Assembly (NCBI GenBank): GCA_009377395.1
Contig: WHUB01000015.1
Span: 1-64,000 of the forward strand
Length of the DNA stretch: 64,000 nucleotides
DNA from: Actinophytocola sp.
GTDB lineage: Bacteria > Actinomycetota > Actinomycetes > Mycobacteriales > Pseudonocardiaceae
Reading direction: 5' to 3'
Shown: piece by piece, positions 1-10,973 of the stretch
Layout: each line of letters opens with the position of its first letter
Numbering within the stretch: the first letter of the stretch is position 1
The notes under the pieces: model-generated
The model's input: the letters and a program-made list of their open reading frames with translations, nothing else
The model's database searches: none
What the model was told of the DNA's origin: nothing
Program-made: the position numbers and the translations under genes

Positions 1-798
1 CCCGCCCTGGGCGAGCGCGGCCAGCCAGACCAGCACGTAGCGACGCGTGAACCGGGCAGCCGCCGGTCCTCGCCACAGCGTGACGCCGAGCAACACCAGC
101 ACACCGAGGAACGCGACCAGCAGCGCGCCGTGCAGCTTCGCCAGCACCTCGATCGGCGCGCCGAGCCGGGGTGTCTCGGGGTCACCGCCGTGCGGTCCCG
201 CGGCGGTGACCAGCGTGCCCGCGACCAGCACCGCGGCCAGCGTCGCGACAAGCAGCATGAGCAGCCTGCGCTGCGGCCACGACAGCAGCCACCGGGGCCG
301 CTCGTCACCCTCGCCGAACGCGTGCAGCAGCACCACGGCCAGCCACACCAGCAGCGTCGACACCAGGAAGTGCACCGCGACGGTCCACCACAACAGCTCG
401 GTGAGCACCGTGATGCCACCGATCCCGGCCTGCAACACGACCCCGGCAGGCATGGCGGCGGCGAGCAGCACCAGCCGTCCGCGCTCGGGGTGGGCGGCCT
501 TGACCCGCAGCGCGGCGAGCAGGCACAGCCCGGCGACGAACACGACGACGCCGGTGAACATCCGATTGGTGAACTCGATCCACTGGTGCAGCGTCTCGTA
601 TTCCGGATGCTGCACCGGGAACATCGTCCCCAGATGACACTGCGGCCAGGTCGGGCAGCCGAGGCCGGACCCGGTCACCCGGACAATGGACCCGCTCACG
701 CCGATACCGGCCTGGGTGATGACGGCCGCGATCGCGATCAGCCGCTGCGTCGCCACCGACGGGTAGGGCAGCCGCGCTACCAGGGACCTCCACTGCAC
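1..798 (-). CDS. ctaA: Heme A synthase CtaA (COX15 family), 3' end outside the window
   Basis: Converts heme O to heme A for the aa3-type cytochrome c oxidase in the cytoplasmic membrane. Reading the minus strand from a GTG at 798 gives a membrane protein with the N-terminal stretch VTGSGLGCPTWPQC, typical of CtaA (conserved GSGLxCPDWP-like loop with a Cys pair region), followed by HQWIEFTNR, where the His is a heme-ligand candidate, and by several hydrophobic segments. A second conserved-type segment, LAKLHGALL, lies near residue 235. About 266 codons are visible and the frame stays open to the window edge, so the C-terminus is missing. The start is uncertain because the frame remains open a little upstream of 798. 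The gene points the same way as the ABC exporter upstream, which fits the order I recall from M. tuberculosis. Confidence 0.88.
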   Translation of the reverse strand, partial: MQWRSLVARLPYPSVATQRLIAIAAVITQAGIGVSGSIVRVTGSGLGCPTWPQCHLGTMFPVQHPEYETLHQWIEFTNRMFTGVVVFVAGLCLLAALRVKAAHPERGRLVLLAAAMPAGVVLQAGIGGITVLTELLWWTVAVHFLVSTLLVWLAVVLLHAFGEGDERPRWLLSWPQRRLLMLLVATLAAVLVAGTLVTAAGPHGGDPETPRLGAPIEVLAKLHGALLVAFLGVLVLLGVTLWRGPAAARFTRRYVLVWLAALAQGG

Positions 799-869
799 CC
801 ATCGATGGTATGAGGCGCCGTCACCGCGCGGCGGTGCGGGGTCACCCGGGGTGGCCGGGGCCACGCGGG

Positions 870-1682
870 TCAGGACAGCTTCGTCGTCCTGGTGGCCAGC
901 GCCGCCGCACCGACACCCCACACGGCGAGCACACCGAGCTGCGACCACGCCGTCGTCCCGTCGACGAACACCGCGCGCAGCCCCTCGGCGAGCGCACCGG
1001 ACGGCAGCAGCCGCACCACGACGGCGAGACCGTCCGGCAGCGCTGTCGGAGCGAGCAGGATGCCGCCCGCGCCCAGCAGCACGAACCACACGATGTTGGC
1101 CAGCGCCAGCACGATCTCCGCCCGCAGCGCGCCGCCGAGCAGCACGCCGAGCGCGCCGAACGAGATGGTGCCGACCACCAGCAACAGCACCGCCATCGGC
1201 AGCGCGGCCAGCCGGGGCTGCCAGCCGAGCAGCGCCGCGATCCCGCCGAGCGCCAGCACCTGCACCACGACCACTACCAGTGCCGACATGATCCGGCCGG
1301 TCACCAGCGTCCACCGGGGCAGCGCGGTCGCGGAGAGCCGTTTGAGCGCGCCGTACCGGCGGTCGAAGCCCAGCGAGATCGCCTGCCCGGTGAAGGCGGA
1401 CGACATCACAGCGAGCGCGAGGATGCGCGGCGTCACCCAGTCCACTTTGGACACCGGATCGCCGGGCCCGGTGGTGAGCTCGCCCATGGGGATGACGTCG
1501 AGCACCGTCAGACCGACCAGCAGCGCGAGCGGAATCAGCAGCGTCAGCAGGATCTGCTCGCCGTGCCGCAGCGTCAGCAGCGTCTCGATGCGCGCGTAGG
1601 TCACCAGCATCCGGCCGGTGTTGCCGCGCCCGGGCGCCGGGGTGAACGTGCCCGGCGCGAAGCGCGGTGCGGTATCGGTCAT
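870..1682 (-). CDS. ABC-2 type transporter permease
   Basis: A 270-aa integral membrane protein with about six hydrophobic segments (for example ILLTLLIPLALLVGLTVL near residue 45, and later LVVVVVQVLALGGIAALLG). This matches the ABC-2 permease family that pairs with a separate ATPase to export lipids, polymers or drugs. The ATG at 1682 overlaps the stop of the ATPase gene by four bases (ATGA), so the two subunits are translationally coupled. A longer open frame continues upstream in this phase, but there it is only the antisense-phase shadow of the ATPase gene. Substrate is unknown. The conserved position between ctaA and mptB suggests a cell-envelope role, which is inference. Confidence 0.85.
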   Translation of the reverse strand: MTDTAPRFAPGTFTPAPGRGNTGRMLVTYARIETLLTLRHGEQILLTLLIPLALLVGLTVLDVIPMGELTTGPGDPVSKVDWVTPRILALAVMSSAFTGQAISLGFDRRYGALKRLSATALPRWTLVTGRIMSALVVVVVQVLALGGIAALLGWQPRLAALPMAVLLLVVGTISFGALGVLLGGALRAEIVLALANIVWFVLLGAGGILLAPTALPDGLAVVVRLLPSGALAEGLRAVFVDGTTAWSQLGVLAVWGVGAAALATRTTKLS

Positions 1683-2647
1683 GTCCGCAGCTCCCGTCCG
1701 GTCAGCTCGAGGAAGACGTCCTCCAGATCGCGCTTGCCGACGTGCAACTGCTCTGCCAGCACGCCCTGCTGCGCGCACCACGCCGTGACGGCCGAGATCA
1801 CTTGCGGGTCGGCGGTGCCGTCGACGTGGTAGCTGCCCGGCGACGTCTCGTGCACCGCGTAGCCCTCCGGCAGGGCCGCCGTGAGCAGCCCGGTGTCCAG
1901 TCCGGCCCGCGCGCGGAAGCGCACCTGGGTGTTCTCCGCGCCGCCGTCGGTCAGCGCGGCAGGCGAGCCGGAGGCGACGATCCTGCCGTGGTCGATGATC
2001 ACCACGTGGTCGGCGAGGGTCTCGGCCTCCTCCATGAGGTGCGTGGTCAGCAGCACGCTCACACCGTCGGCGCGCAGCGCGCCGAGCAGCTCCCACACCA
2101 GACGCCGCGCCTGCGGGTCCATGCCCGCCGTCGGCTCGTCGAGGAACACAAGCTCGGGCCGAGTGATGATGGCGCAGGCGAGCGACAGCCGCTGCTGCTG
2201 GCCGCCGGAGAGCCGCTTGAACGGCGTCCGCCCGCAGGAGCTGAGCCCCAGGACGTCGAGCAGCCAGTCGGCGTCGAGCGGGTTCGCCGCGCAGCTCGCG
2301 ACCAGCCGCAGCATCTCGGCACAGCCGATGCCCGGATAGGCGCCGCCGCCCTGCGGCATCACGCCGATCAGCGGACGCAGCGCCGAGCCGGCGGCGATCG
2401 GGTCGAGCCCGAGCACCCGGACGCTGCCCGCGTCCGGCCGCAGAAAGCCCTCGCACAGCTCCACGGTGGTGGTCTTGCCCGCCCCGTTCGGCCCGAGCAG
2501 CGCGAGCAGCTGGCCGCGCGGCATGTGCAGGTCGATGCCGTCGACGGCGGTGGTGGCACCGAAACGTTTGGTCAGTCCCGTGATGTCGAGCGCGGGCGCC
2601 GTGGCCTCGCTGTCGGTGCGCTGGGGGGACTCACTCACGACTGTCAA
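1679..2647 (-). CDS. ABC transporter ATP-binding protein (ABC-2/drug-type exporter)
   Basis: A 322-aa ATPase subunit. Walker A is GPNGAGKTT (about residue 54), the signature is LSGGQQQRLSLA (about residue 147), and Walker B is ELVFLDEPTAGMD. The C-terminal 80 residues form the extra domain seen in DrrA/CcmA-type exporter ATPases, ending LTGRELRT. Its start at 2647 overlaps the end of mptB by 17 bp and its stop overlaps the permease start, so mptB, ATPase and permease form one minus-strand operon. It presumably powers the permease at 870-1682; the substrate cannot be told from sequence. Confidence 0.9.
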   Translation of the reverse strand: MTVVSESPQRTDSEATAPALDITGLTKRFGATTAVDGIDLHMPRGQLLALLGPNGAGKTTTVELCEGFLRPDAGSVRVLGLDPIAAGSALRPLIGVMPQGGGAYPGIGCAEMLRLVASCAANPLDADWLLDVLGLSSCGRTPFKRLSGGQQQRLSLACAIITRPELVFLDEPTAGMDPQARRLVWELLGALRADGVSVLLTTHLMEEAETLADHVVIIDHGRIVASGSPAALTDGGAENTQVRFRARAGLDTGLLTAALPEGYAVHETSPGSYHVDGTADPQVISAVTAWCAQQGVLAEQLHVGKRDLEDVFLELTGRELRT

Positions 2648-4262
2648 GGGTAAGACTCCCTGGGATCGCGGCCGTCGCCGGTTCCCGCTGCGGCACCGTG
2701 CGCCACACGACCAGCAGCGCCACGACGGTGACGACGAGGGCGGCGAGATACGCCTGCGGCAGCACGAAGCTCCGGCCGTCGAACGGGCTGCCGGTGGGCG
2801 GGACGACGACGGCGAGCAGCGCGCTACCGATGGTGGCCGCCACCCGGAACCGGGACGTGCCCGCCGCGGCGGCCAGCGGGATGACGGCCCACAGCATCCA
2901 CCACGGGTGCAGCGCCACGTGCAGGCCCATGACCGCCGCCATCGCCACGCCGAGCCCGATGATCGGCCGCAGCCGCCAGCGGAAGCTGCGCCACAGCAGG
3001 TGCAGCGTGATCACGGCGGCGATCAGCAGCCCGAGCAGGCTGAGGATGTCCATGATGGCGTGGGTGTGCACGCCGAGTCCGAACAGGATGCCGAGCCCGC
3101 CGGTGAAGTAGCCGAGCAGCGTGGCGGGCGAGATCAGGGTGTGGGACATGCCCGGTGTGTCGAGCGTGCCGATCCAGCCGAACCCGAGCCCGGTGCCGAG
3201 GCACACCGCGGTCATCACCGTGACGAAGACGGCGGTCAGCCCGAGCGCGGCGAGCAGCAGGTCGGAGAACCTGCCGCGCCAGCGGCGCGCGATCATCACG
3301 CCGAAGAAGCCGAGCGCGAGCATGGCGTTGATCTTGACGGCGGCCCCGAGTGTCATCACCGTCGCGCCGAGCACGATGTAGCGCAGCTCGCCCGGCGCCA
3401 GCGGCGGCGTCGAGTCGCCGTTGACCCGGATCGGCAGCCTGCGCAACCCGAGCTCGAGTCCCGCCATCATCAGCCCGATGCCGAGCGCCTCGTTGTGCGC
3501 GCCCGCGACCAGGTGGAAGATCAGCAGCGGGTTGAGCCCGCCGAGCCACAGCGCCGTCGTCGGCTCCACGCCGAACCGCCGTGCCAGCCGGGGCAGCGAC
3601 CACATGATCAGCGTGACGCCGATGAGCGCGATGGCCCGTTGCAGCATCACGCCGAGCACGATGTGGTTGCCCGCGATGCCCGAGATCCAGCTGCCCAGCT
3701 CGAGGAACAATGGCCCGTAGGGGGCGGGCGTCTCGCGCCAGACGTTCGACACGCCCATGGTCAGCGGGTCGCCGACGCCGAGCGCCTGGGCGGGGCCGAG
3801 CGAGTACGGGTCGAGGCCGCGGTGCACGATCTCGCTCTGCGCGAGATAGCTGTAGACGTCGCGGGAGAACAGCGGCGGGATGATCACCAGCGGCGCCAGC
3901 CACATCACCGCGGTGCGGATCGTCTGCGCCCGCGTCGCCATCCGCGCCCGGCCCGGGCGCGCGTAGCGGCCGTAGAGCAGCCACGCGAGGACCATCAGCA
4001 GCATGCCCGCCACCGCGATCGCCAGCGACACCGTCGTCAGCCGGGTGAACAGCCCGAGCACCGGGATGTTGTAGGCCGGGTTGACGACCGGCACCGCGCC
4101 CGCGCCGAGCGAGCCGATCGCGAGGAACAGCGCCCCGAGGACGCCGAGCCTGCGGACGGTGGTGACGGCGCGTAGTTCGGCGGCGTCCAACGGGCCGGGA
4201 GCCGGATCCGCGAGCCAGGGCAAGGACATCCCTGCCTGGGGTTCTCGCTCGCCGACCGCCAC
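2631..4262 (-). CDS. mptB: MptB-like polyprenol-phosphomannose alpha-1,6-mannosyltransferase
   Basis: A 543-aa polytopic membrane protein of the GT-C fold, close in length and order of features to mycobacterial MptB. That family uses polyprenyl-phosphate-mannose on the outer face of the membrane to extend the alpha-1,6-mannan core of lipomannan-type glycolipids. Visible features are about 13 hydrophobic segments and a periplasmic-loop motif SRDVYSYLAQ near residue 130, the acidic/aromatic loop expected for GT-C catalytic regions, followed by DPYSLGP and NVWRETPAPYGPL. It is divergent from sufR with a 133-bp spacer and heads the operon with the ABC exporter. Family call is strong; the exact glycan in this organism is inference. 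Confidence 0.87.
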   Translation of the reverse strand: MAVGEREPQAGMSLPWLADPAPGPLDAAELRAVTTVRRLGVLGALFLAIGSLGAGAVPVVNPAYNIPVLGLFTRLTTVSLAIAVAGMLLMVLAWLLYGRYARPGRARMATRAQTIRTAVMWLAPLVIIPPLFSRDVYSYLAQSEIVHRGLDPYSLGPAQALGVGDPLTMGVSNVWRETPAPYGPLFLELGSWISGIAGNHIVLGVMLQRAIALIGVTLIMWSLPRLARRFGVEPTTALWLGGLNPLLIFHLVAGAHNEALGIGLMMAGLELGLRRLPIRVNGDSTPPLAPGELRYIVLGATVMTLGAAVKINAMLALGFFGVMIARRWRGRFSDLLLAALGLTAVFVTVMTAVCLGTGLGFGWIGTLDTPGMSHTLISPATLLGYFTGGLGILFGLGVHTHAIMDILSLLGLLIAAVITLHLLWRSFRWRLRPIIGLGVAMAAVMGLHVALHPWWMLWAVIPLAAAAGTSRFRVAATIGSALLAVVVPPTGSPFDGRSFVLPQAYLAALVVTVVALLVVWRTVPQREPATAAIPGSLTLDSRE

Positions 4263-4374
4263 AACGCAGAGAGTATCGAGGCGCTGGCGCGGTGTTGCCG
4301 TCGCATCGCCGGACGTGCCGGGGCGCGCGGTGAGCTATGTCACCCCGCCTACCGGGGTCTTTGCGACCAGCCGC

Positions 4375-4394
4375 TAAATACGACACACTTGTGT
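4375..4394 (+). promoter_or_regulatory. Probable suf promoter and SufR operator
   Basis: An AT-rich element, TAAATA at 4375-4380, stands out in a GC-rich spacer and could serve as the -10. It is followed at once by a perfect inverted repeat, ACACA-CT-TGTGT at 4383-4394, lying against the GTG start of sufR at 4396. An autoregulatory operator directly at the promoter is the known arrangement for SufR repressors, which sense Fe-S cluster supply. No good -35 was seen. The 5' leader would be about ten bases or less. Confidence 0.6.
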
Positions 4395-4395
4395 T

Positions 4396-5205
4396 GTGAA
4401 AAAGACCGGGAGCACCGACGTGGTGATGACAGGTGGCGGCCAGCACGGCCGCGACCTGGGCATGCCCAGTGTCCCGGGACAGGCCGGACAGGAGGGCCGG
4501 ACGCGGCACGAGGTCGCCCGGCTGCTGCTGGAGCGAGGCCCGATCACGGCCGCCGCGGTCGCCGCGCAGCTCGGCATCAGCCCCACCGCGGTGCGCAGGC
4601 ATCTCGATGCGCTGCACGCCGACGGGGAGGCCGAGACACGGGACGCGTCGAGCCGGGGTCGCCGAGGCCGGGGACGGCCGGCGAAGTCGTTCCTGCTCAC
4701 CGACTCGGGCAGGGCACGCTTCGGCCACGCCTACGACGATCTCGCCGTCTCCGCCATCCGTTTCCTCGCCGAGCACGGCGGCAAAGACGCCATCCGCGCG
4801 TTCGCCGAGCACCGGGTCGCGGCCCTCGTCGGCCCGCACCGCGAGGCGATCCTGGGCGTCTCGGACCCGGAGGAGCGGGCCCTCGCCCTCGCCGCGGCGC
4901 TGACGCGGGAGGGTTACGCTGCGTCGACCCAGCGGATCGCCGGGAGCGGCCAGCGCGAGCCGATGGCTGGCGCCAGCGCGCAGCTGTGCCAGCATCACTG
5001 TCCGGTCGCTCACGTTGCCGCTGAGTTTCCGCAGCTGTGCGAGGCGGAGACGGCGGCGTTCGCCGAGCTGCTCGGCACGCATGTGCAGCGGCTGGCGACC
5101 ATCGCACGTGGCGACGCCGCGTGCACCACACACGTGCCCACGGATGTGCAGAATCCTCCGAGGGACGACACAGCAGGATCCACGAAGAAAGGGATGCCCG
5201 CATGA
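4396..5205 (+). CDS. sufR: SufR, Fe-S-dependent repressor of the suf operon
   Basis: A 269-aa ArsR/DeoR-like winged-helix regulator. The N-terminal third holds the helix-turn-helix ([19 protein letters not shown], about residues 55-75) and a basic wing (RRGRGRPAK). The C-terminal half has the cysteines expected to bind an iron-sulfur cluster: LCQHHC (about 198 and 202), LC at about 215, and a further Cys near 242. It probably represses the suf genes when clusters are plentiful and releases when they are lost. GTG at 4396 is used here; an in-frame GTG near 4420 is possible. The stop overlaps the ATG of sufB (ATGA), showing co-transcription. Confidence 0.88.
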   Translation: MKKTGSTDVVMTGGGQHGRDLGMPSVPGQAGQEGRTRHEVARLLLERGPITAAAVAAQLGISPTAVRRHLDALHADGEAETRDASSRGRRGRGRPAKSFLLTDSGRARFGHAYDDLAVSAIRFLAEHGGKDAIRAFAEHRVAALVGPHREAILGVSDPEERALALAAALTREGYAASTQRIAGSGQREPMAGASAQLCQHHCPVAHVAAEFPQLCEAETAAFAELLGTHVQRLATIARGDAACTTHVPTDVQNPPRDDTAGSTKKGMPA

Positions 5206-6668
5206 CTGCCGCTGCAGAGCAGCGCACCCCCACCACGGTGCCGACGAAGCCTGGGGAGCAGCTCTCCCAGGAAGAGACCATTGCCTCGCTCGGGAATTAT
5301 GAGTACGGCTGGGCCGACAGCGACGTCGCGGGCGCCAGCGCGAAGCGTGGCCTCAACGAGGAGATCGTCCGCGACATCTCGGCCAAGAAGGACGAGCCGG
5401 AGTGGATGCTCGAGCAGCGCCTGAAGGGCCTGAAGCTGTTCGAGCGCAAGCCGATGCCGAACTGGGGCGCCGACCTGTCCGGCATCGACTTCGACAACAT
5501 CAAGTACTTCGTGCGGTCCACCGAGAAGCAGGCCCAGAGCTGGGAAGACCTGCCCGAGGACATCAAGGCCACCTACGACAAGCTCGGTATCCCAGAGGCG
5601 GAGAAGCAGCGCCTCGTCGCCGGTGTCGCCGCGCAGTACGAGTCCGAGGTCGTCTACCACAAGATCCGTGAAGACCTGGAAGAGCAGGGCGTGCTCTTCC
5701 TCGACACCGACACCGCGCTGCGCGAGCACCCCGAGATCTTCGAGGAGTACTTCGGCTCGGTCATCCCCGCAGGGGACAACAAATTCTCCGCGCTGAACAC
5801 CGCGGTGTGGTCCGGTGGCTCGTTCATCTACGTGCCGAAGGGCGTGCACGTCGACATCCCGCTGCAGGCCTACTTCAGGATCAACACCGAGAACATGGGT
5901 CAGTTCGAGCGGACGCTGATCATCGTCGACGAGGACGCCTACGTGCACTACGTCGAGGGCTGCACCGCGCCGATCTACCAGTCGGACTCGCTGCACTCCG
6001 CCGTTGTCGAGATCATCGTGAAGAAGGGCGCCCGGTGCCGCTACACGACGATCCAGAACTGGTCGAACAACGTCTACAACCTGGTCACCAAGCGGGCGCG
6101 CGCCGAAGAGGGCGCGACCATGGAGTGGATCGACGGCAACATCGGCTCCAAGGTCACCATGAAGTACCCGTCGGTGTTCCTGACCGGCGAGCACGCCAAG
6201 GGCGAGGTGCTCTCGGTCGCGTTCGCCGGCGAGGGCCAGCACACCGACGCCGGTGCCAAGATGGAGCACCTCGCGCCGTACACATCGTCGACGATCATGT
6301 CGAAGTCGGTGGCGCGCGGCGGTGGCCGCACCTCGTACCGGGGCCTGGTCAAGGTCGCCAAGCGGGCGCATCACTCGAAGTCCAATGTGGTGTGTGACGC
6401 GCTGCTGGTCGACACGATCTCGCGGTCGGACACGTACCCGTACGTCGACATCCGCAACGACGACGTGTCGATGGGTCACGAGGCCACCGTGTCCAAGGTC
6501 AGCGAGGACCAGCTGTTCTACCTGATGTCGCGTGGCCTGGCCGAGGAAGAGGCCATGGCGATGATCGTGCGTGGCTTCGTCGAGCCGATCGCCCGCGAGC
6601 TGCCGATGGAGTACGCGCTCGAGCTCAACCGCCTGATCGAACTGCAGATGGAAGGAGCCGTTGGGTGA
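5202..6668 (+). CDS. sufB: SufB, Fe-S cluster assembly scaffold protein
   Basis: A 488-aa SufB, the scaffold on which nascent iron-sulfur clusters form within the SufBC2D complex. Conserved stretches include [32 protein letters not shown] and [17 protein letters not shown]; the C-terminal part is the beta-helix core shared with SufD. The frame is open further upstream, but the ATG at 5202 overlapping the sufR stop gives the family's normal N-terminus ([12 protein letters not shown]). No intein interrupts the coding sequence, in contrast to the M. tuberculosis homologue. The stop overlaps the GTG of sufD by four bases. Confidence 0.96.
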   Translation: MTAAAEQRTPTTVPTKPGEQLSQEETIASLGNYEYGWADSDVAGASAKRGLNEEIVRDISAKKDEPEWMLEQRLKGLKLFERKPMPNWGADLSGIDFDNIKYFVRSTEKQAQSWEDLPEDIKATYDKLGIPEAEKQRLVAGVAAQYESEVVYHKIREDLEEQGVLFLDTDTALREHPEIFEEYFGSVIPAGDNKFSALNTAVWSGGSFIYVPKGVHVDIPLQAYFRINTENMGQFERTLIIVDEDAYVHYVEGCTAPIYQSDSLHSAVVEIIVKKGARCRYTTIQNWSNNVYNLVTKRARAEEGATMEWIDGNIGSKVTMKYPSVFLTGEHAKGEVLSVAFAGEGQHTDAGAKMEHLAPYTSSTIMSKSVARGGGRTSYRGLVKVAKRAHHSKSNVVCDALLVDTISRSDTYPYVDIRNDDVSMGHEATVSKVSEDQLFYLMSRGLAEEEAMAMIVRGFVEPIARELPMEYALELNRLIELQMEGAVG

Positions 6669-7846
6669 CGGTGGCTGAGAACAACGTCGCTACCGCTGCG
6701 GAGGCCGTCATTCCGGCGGCCTCCCGTGCCGAGCGGTTCACCGGCTACGACGTCGAGGCATTCGAGGTGCCGGGTGGCCGGGAGGAGAACTGGCGCTTCA
6801 CGCCGATGAAGCGGCTGCGCGGCCTGCACAACGGCACCGCCGTCGCCGACGGCGCCGTGACGGTGGACGTCGACGCCACCACCGACGTCAAGGTCGAGGT
6901 GGTCGGCCGCGAGGACGAGCGTCTCGGCATCGCGGGCGCGCCGAGCGATCGGGTGTCCGCGCAGGCGTACTCGTCGTTCACCGAGGCCACCGTGGTCACC
7001 GTGCCCGCCGACACCAAGCCGGAGAAGTCCACGCTGGTACGGGTCACCGGCCCCGGCGAGGGCAAGACCGCCTACGGCCACCTGCAGCTGCGGGTCGAGG
7101 CGTTCGGCAACGCCTCGATCGTGCTCGACCACGTCGGGTCGGGCACCTATGCCGACAACGTGGAGTTCGTCGTCGGCGAGGGCGCGAAGCTGACCGTGGT
7201 ATCGGTGCAGGACTGGGCCGACGACGCGGTGCACGTCTCCGAGCAGCACCTCTGGCTCGGCAAGGACGCCACACTCAAGCACACCGTCGTCACGCTCGGC
7301 GGCGACCTGGTGCGGGTCTCACCGACCGCGCGCTTCGCCGAGGCCGGTGGTGACGTCGAGATGCTCGGGCTGTACTTCGCCGACGCGGGCCAGCACCAGG
7401 AGCACCGGCTGTTCGTCGACCACGCGGTGCCGCACTGCCGCTCCAACGTGATGTACAAGGGCGCGCTGCAGGGCGACGGCGCCCGTTCGGTGTGGATCGG
7501 CGACGTGCTGATCCGAGCCGCCGCCGAGGCGACCGAGACATACGAGCTGAACCGCAACCTGGTGCTGACCGAGGGTGCCCGCGCCGACTCGGTGCCGAAC
7601 CTGGAGATCGAGACCGGTGAGATCGAGGGCGCCGGGCACGCCAGCGCGACCGGCCGGTTCGACGACGAGCAGCTGTTCTACCTCCAGTCGCGCGGCATCG
7701 CGGAGGACCAGGCGCGGCGGCTCGTCGTGCGCGGGTTCTTCCACGAGATCCTGATGAAGATCGACGTCCCCGAGGTGCGCGAGCGGCTCGAGGCGGCCAT
7801 CGAGGCCGAGCTCGAAGCCATCGAAACCGAGACTGCCACGGCCTGA
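6665..7846 (+). CDS. sufD: SufD, Fe-S cluster assembly protein
   Basis: A 393-aa SufD subunit of the SufBC2D scaffold. The C-terminal region has the SufB/SufD-family signature ending [17 protein letters not shown], with [16 protein letters not shown] (Cys/His region thought to take part in cluster building) near residue 255. Starts at GTG 6665, overlapping the sufB stop. The N-terminal part ([27 protein letters not shown]) is typical for actinobacterial SufD. Cytosolic, acting with SufB and SufC. Confidence 0.95.
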   Translation: MTVAENNVATAAEAVIPAASRAERFTGYDVEAFEVPGGREENWRFTPMKRLRGLHNGTAVADGAVTVDVDATTDVKVEVVGREDERLGIAGAPSDRVSAQAYSSFTEATVVTVPADTKPEKSTLVRVTGPGEGKTAYGHLQLRVEAFGNASIVLDHVGSGTYADNVEFVVGEGAKLTVVSVQDWADDAVHVSEQHLWLGKDATLKHTVVTLGGDLVRVSPTARFAEAGGDVEMLGLYFADAGQHQEHRLFVDHAVPHCRSNVMYKGALQGDGARSVWIGDVLIRAAAEATETYELNRNLVLTEGARADSVPNLEIETGEIEGAGHASATGRFDDEQLFYLQSRGIAEDQARRLVVRGFFHEILMKIDVPEVRERLEAAIEAELEAIETETATA

Positions 7847-7880
7847 GGCCACCACCACGAAGTAAGGACCACAGACGAAC

Positions 7881-8651
7881 ATGGCCACACTGGAAATCAA
7901 GGACCTGCACGCCAGCGTCACCACCGACGAGGGCGCCAAGGAGATCCTCAAGGGCGTCAACCTGACCGTGAACTCGGGCGAGATCCACGCGATCATGGGC
8001 CCGAACGGCTCCGGCAAGTCGACGCTGTCCTACGCCATCGCCGGTCACCCCAAGTACCACGTGACCTCGGGCGAGGTGCTGCTCGACGGCGAGAACGTGC
8101 TCGAAATGAGCGTGGACGAGCGCGCCCGCGCCGGGCTGTTCCTCGCCATGCAGTACCCGGTCGAGGTGCCCGGCGTGTCGATGTCGAACTTCCTGCGCAC
8201 CGCCGCGACCGCGGTGCGCGGCGACGCGCCGAAGTTGCGCCACTGGGTCAAGGAAGTCAAGGACGAGATGACGAAGCTGGAGATCTCCGGCGAGTTCGCC
8301 GACCGCAGCGTGAACGAGGGCTTCTCCGGCGGTGAGAAGAAGCGGCACGAGATCCTTCAGATGGCGCTGCTCAAACCGAAGTTCGCCGTGCTCGACGAGA
8401 CCGACTCCGGCCTCGACGTCGACGCGCTGCGGGTGGTCTCGCAGTCGGTCAACGAGGTCGCCGAGGCCACCGACATCGGCGTCATGCTGATCACGCACTA
8501 CACCCGGATCCTCAAGCACATCCAGCCGGACGTGGTGCACGTCTTCGCCGGCGGCAAGATCGTCGAGTCCGGGGGCAAGGACCTCGCCGACGATCTCGAG
8601 GAGAACGGCTACGTCAAGTACATCGGCAAGCCAGAGCCCGCGAAGCTCTGA
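7881..8651 (+). CDS. sufC: SufC, ATPase of the Fe-S assembly complex
   Basis: A 256-aa ABC-type ATPase that drives conformational change of SufB-SufD. Walker A is GPNGSGKST (about residue 39), signature SGGEKKRHEI, Walker B FAVLDETDSGLDVDALR; the Glu-Thr-Asp after the Walker B Asp is the SufC hallmark. A well-placed start ATG at 7881 follows sufD by 34 bp and an AAGGA-like ribosome site at about 7864. Cytosolic. Confidence 0.96.
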   Translation: MATLEIKDLHASVTTDEGAKEILKGVNLTVNSGEIHAIMGPNGSGKSTLSYAIAGHPKYHVTSGEVLLDGENVLEMSVDERARAGLFLAMQYPVEVPGVSMSNFLRTAATAVRGDAPKLRHWVKEVKDEMTKLEISGEFADRSVNEGFSGGEKKRHEILQMALLKPKFAVLDETDSGLDVDALRVVSQSVNEVAEATDIGVMLITHYTRILKHIQPDVVHVFAGGKIVESGGKDLADDLEENGYVKYIGKPEPAKL

Positions 8652-9980
<1,329 letters not shown>

Positions 9981-9982
9981 GC

Positions 9983-10447
9983 ATGCAGCTGGAAAGCATG
10001 TACCAGGACATCATCCTGGACCACTACAAGCGCCCGCACGGCCGCGGCCTGCGGGAGCCGTTCGAGGGTGAGTCGTTCCAGGTCAACCCGACCTGCGGCG
10101 ACGAGGTCACGCTGCGGGTGCACGTCGACGGCGACACGATCAAGGACGTCTCCTACGACGGGCAGGGCTGTTCGATCAGCCAGGCCGCGGTGTCGGTGCT
10201 CAACGACCTCGTCGTCGGCAACACGGTGGACGAGGCGATGACCACGATGAACGCGTTCGTCGAACTGATGCAGGGACGCGGCACGGTCGAGCCGGACGAG
10301 GATGTGCTCGACGACGGCATCGCGTTCGCCGGGGTGGCCAAGTACCCTGCCAGGGTGAAATGCGCGCTGCTCGGGTGGATGGCCTTGAAGGCCGCGCTCG
10401 CCGATGCCGGGGTGGCAGGAGCCGCACAGGGAGTTGAGGTTCAGTGA
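9983..10447 (+). CDS. sufU: SufU, sulfur-transfer partner of SufS
   Basis: A 154-aa SufU/IscU-like protein. The three conserved Cys sit in NPTCGDEV, GQGCSISQA and VKCALLGW, with the Asp of the first motif completing the Zn site used for Cys-Zn ligand swapping with SufS. The DHYKRPHGRGL N-terminus is normal for the family. In Gram-positive SUF systems SufU is a sulfur acceptor rather than a scaffold. The stop overlaps the GTG of the next gene. Confidence 0.95.
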   Translation: MQLESMYQDIILDHYKRPHGRGLREPFEGESFQVNPTCGDEVTLRVHVDGDTIKDVSYDGQGCSISQAAVSVLNDLVVGNTVDEAMTTMNAFVELMQGRGTVEPDEDVLDDGIAFAGVAKYPARVKCALLGWMALKAALADAGVAGAAQGVEVQ

Positions 10448-10860
10448 CAGAGGAACAGACCGAGACACCGCGACAGGACACCGACCCGCGCGCCGGGCGC
10501 ACTGCCGCCGACCTGCCGGAGCAGGCCGAGGCCTCGGGCGGCACCGCGGCGGTCGAGGACGTCGAGGAGGCCATGCGTGATGTGGTCGACCCCGAGCTCG
10601 GCATCAACGTGGTCGACCTCGGCTTGGTGTACGGCATCAGGGTCGCCGAGGACAACACCGCCACCATCGACATGACGCTGACTTCGGCGGCCTGTCCGCT
10701 GACCGACGTCATCGAGGACCAGACCCGCTCGGTGCTGCTCGGCGGCGACCGGGTAGTCGACGACTACACCATCAACTGGGTCTGGATGCCGCCGTGGGGC
10801 CCGGAGAAGATCACCGAGGACGGCCGCGAACAACTCCGCGCCCTCGGCTTCACGGTGTAG
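10444..10860 (+). CDS. sufT: SufT-type Fe-S maturation factor (MIP18/DUF59 family)
   Basis: A 138-aa protein whose core (residues about 35-135) is the DUF59/MIP18 domain: VEEAMRDVVDPELGINVVDLGLVYG, then LTSAACPLTDVIEDQ with the conserved Cys, and the C-terminal WVWMPPWGPEKITEDGREQLRALGF. The family aids delivery of Fe-S clusters to target proteins. The first 35 residues are acidic and low-complexity. Last gene of the suf operon; its TAG stop is embedded in the first unit of the repeat spacer downstream. Confidence 0.93.
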   Translation: MTEEQTETPRQDTDPRAGRTAADLPEQAEASGGTAAVEDVEEAMRDVVDPELGINVVDLGLVYGIRVAEDNTATIDMTLTSAACPLTDVIEDQTRSVLLGGDRVVDDYTINWVWMPPWGPEKITEDGREQLRALGFTV

Positions 10861-10973
10861 AACACGACGTCCTGAGTGTGGGACACGACGCCAACGGGGT
10901 CGTGTCCCACACTCGTGCCGCTGTGTCCCACGTTGACGCCGCCGTGTCCTGCGTTCGTGCCTGCGTGTTCTAC
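10857..10973. repeat. Intergenic array of 21-bp repeats between sufT and gvpK
   Basis: The whole spacer between two convergent genes is built from a 21-bp unit beginning GTGTCCCACGTT. On the plus strand three units run head to tail at 10902-10922, 10923-10943 and 10944-10964, with a partial unit GTGTTCTAC at 10965-10973. On the minus strand one unit covers 10866-10886 and the partial unit covers 10857-10865. The opposed arms make a long hairpin, GAGTGTGGGACACGAC paired with its complement across the loop at about 10891, which could stop transcription from both sides. Both flanking stop codons fall inside the partial GTGTTCTA units. Related units occur at 22696-22737 and 39161-39202. Confidence 0.8.

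Noticed and set aside
870-2456. A 528-codon open frame spanning the ABC permease and part of the ATPase
   Set aside because: Only the part from 1682 onward encodes a plausible membrane protein; the rest is an Arg/Ala-rich shadow of the ATPase gene in another phase.
2466-4175. Long plus-strand open frame opposite mptB
   Set aside because: His/Arg/Glu/Pro-rich composition typical of antisense frames in GC-rich DNA; the minus-strand frame has clear MptB features.
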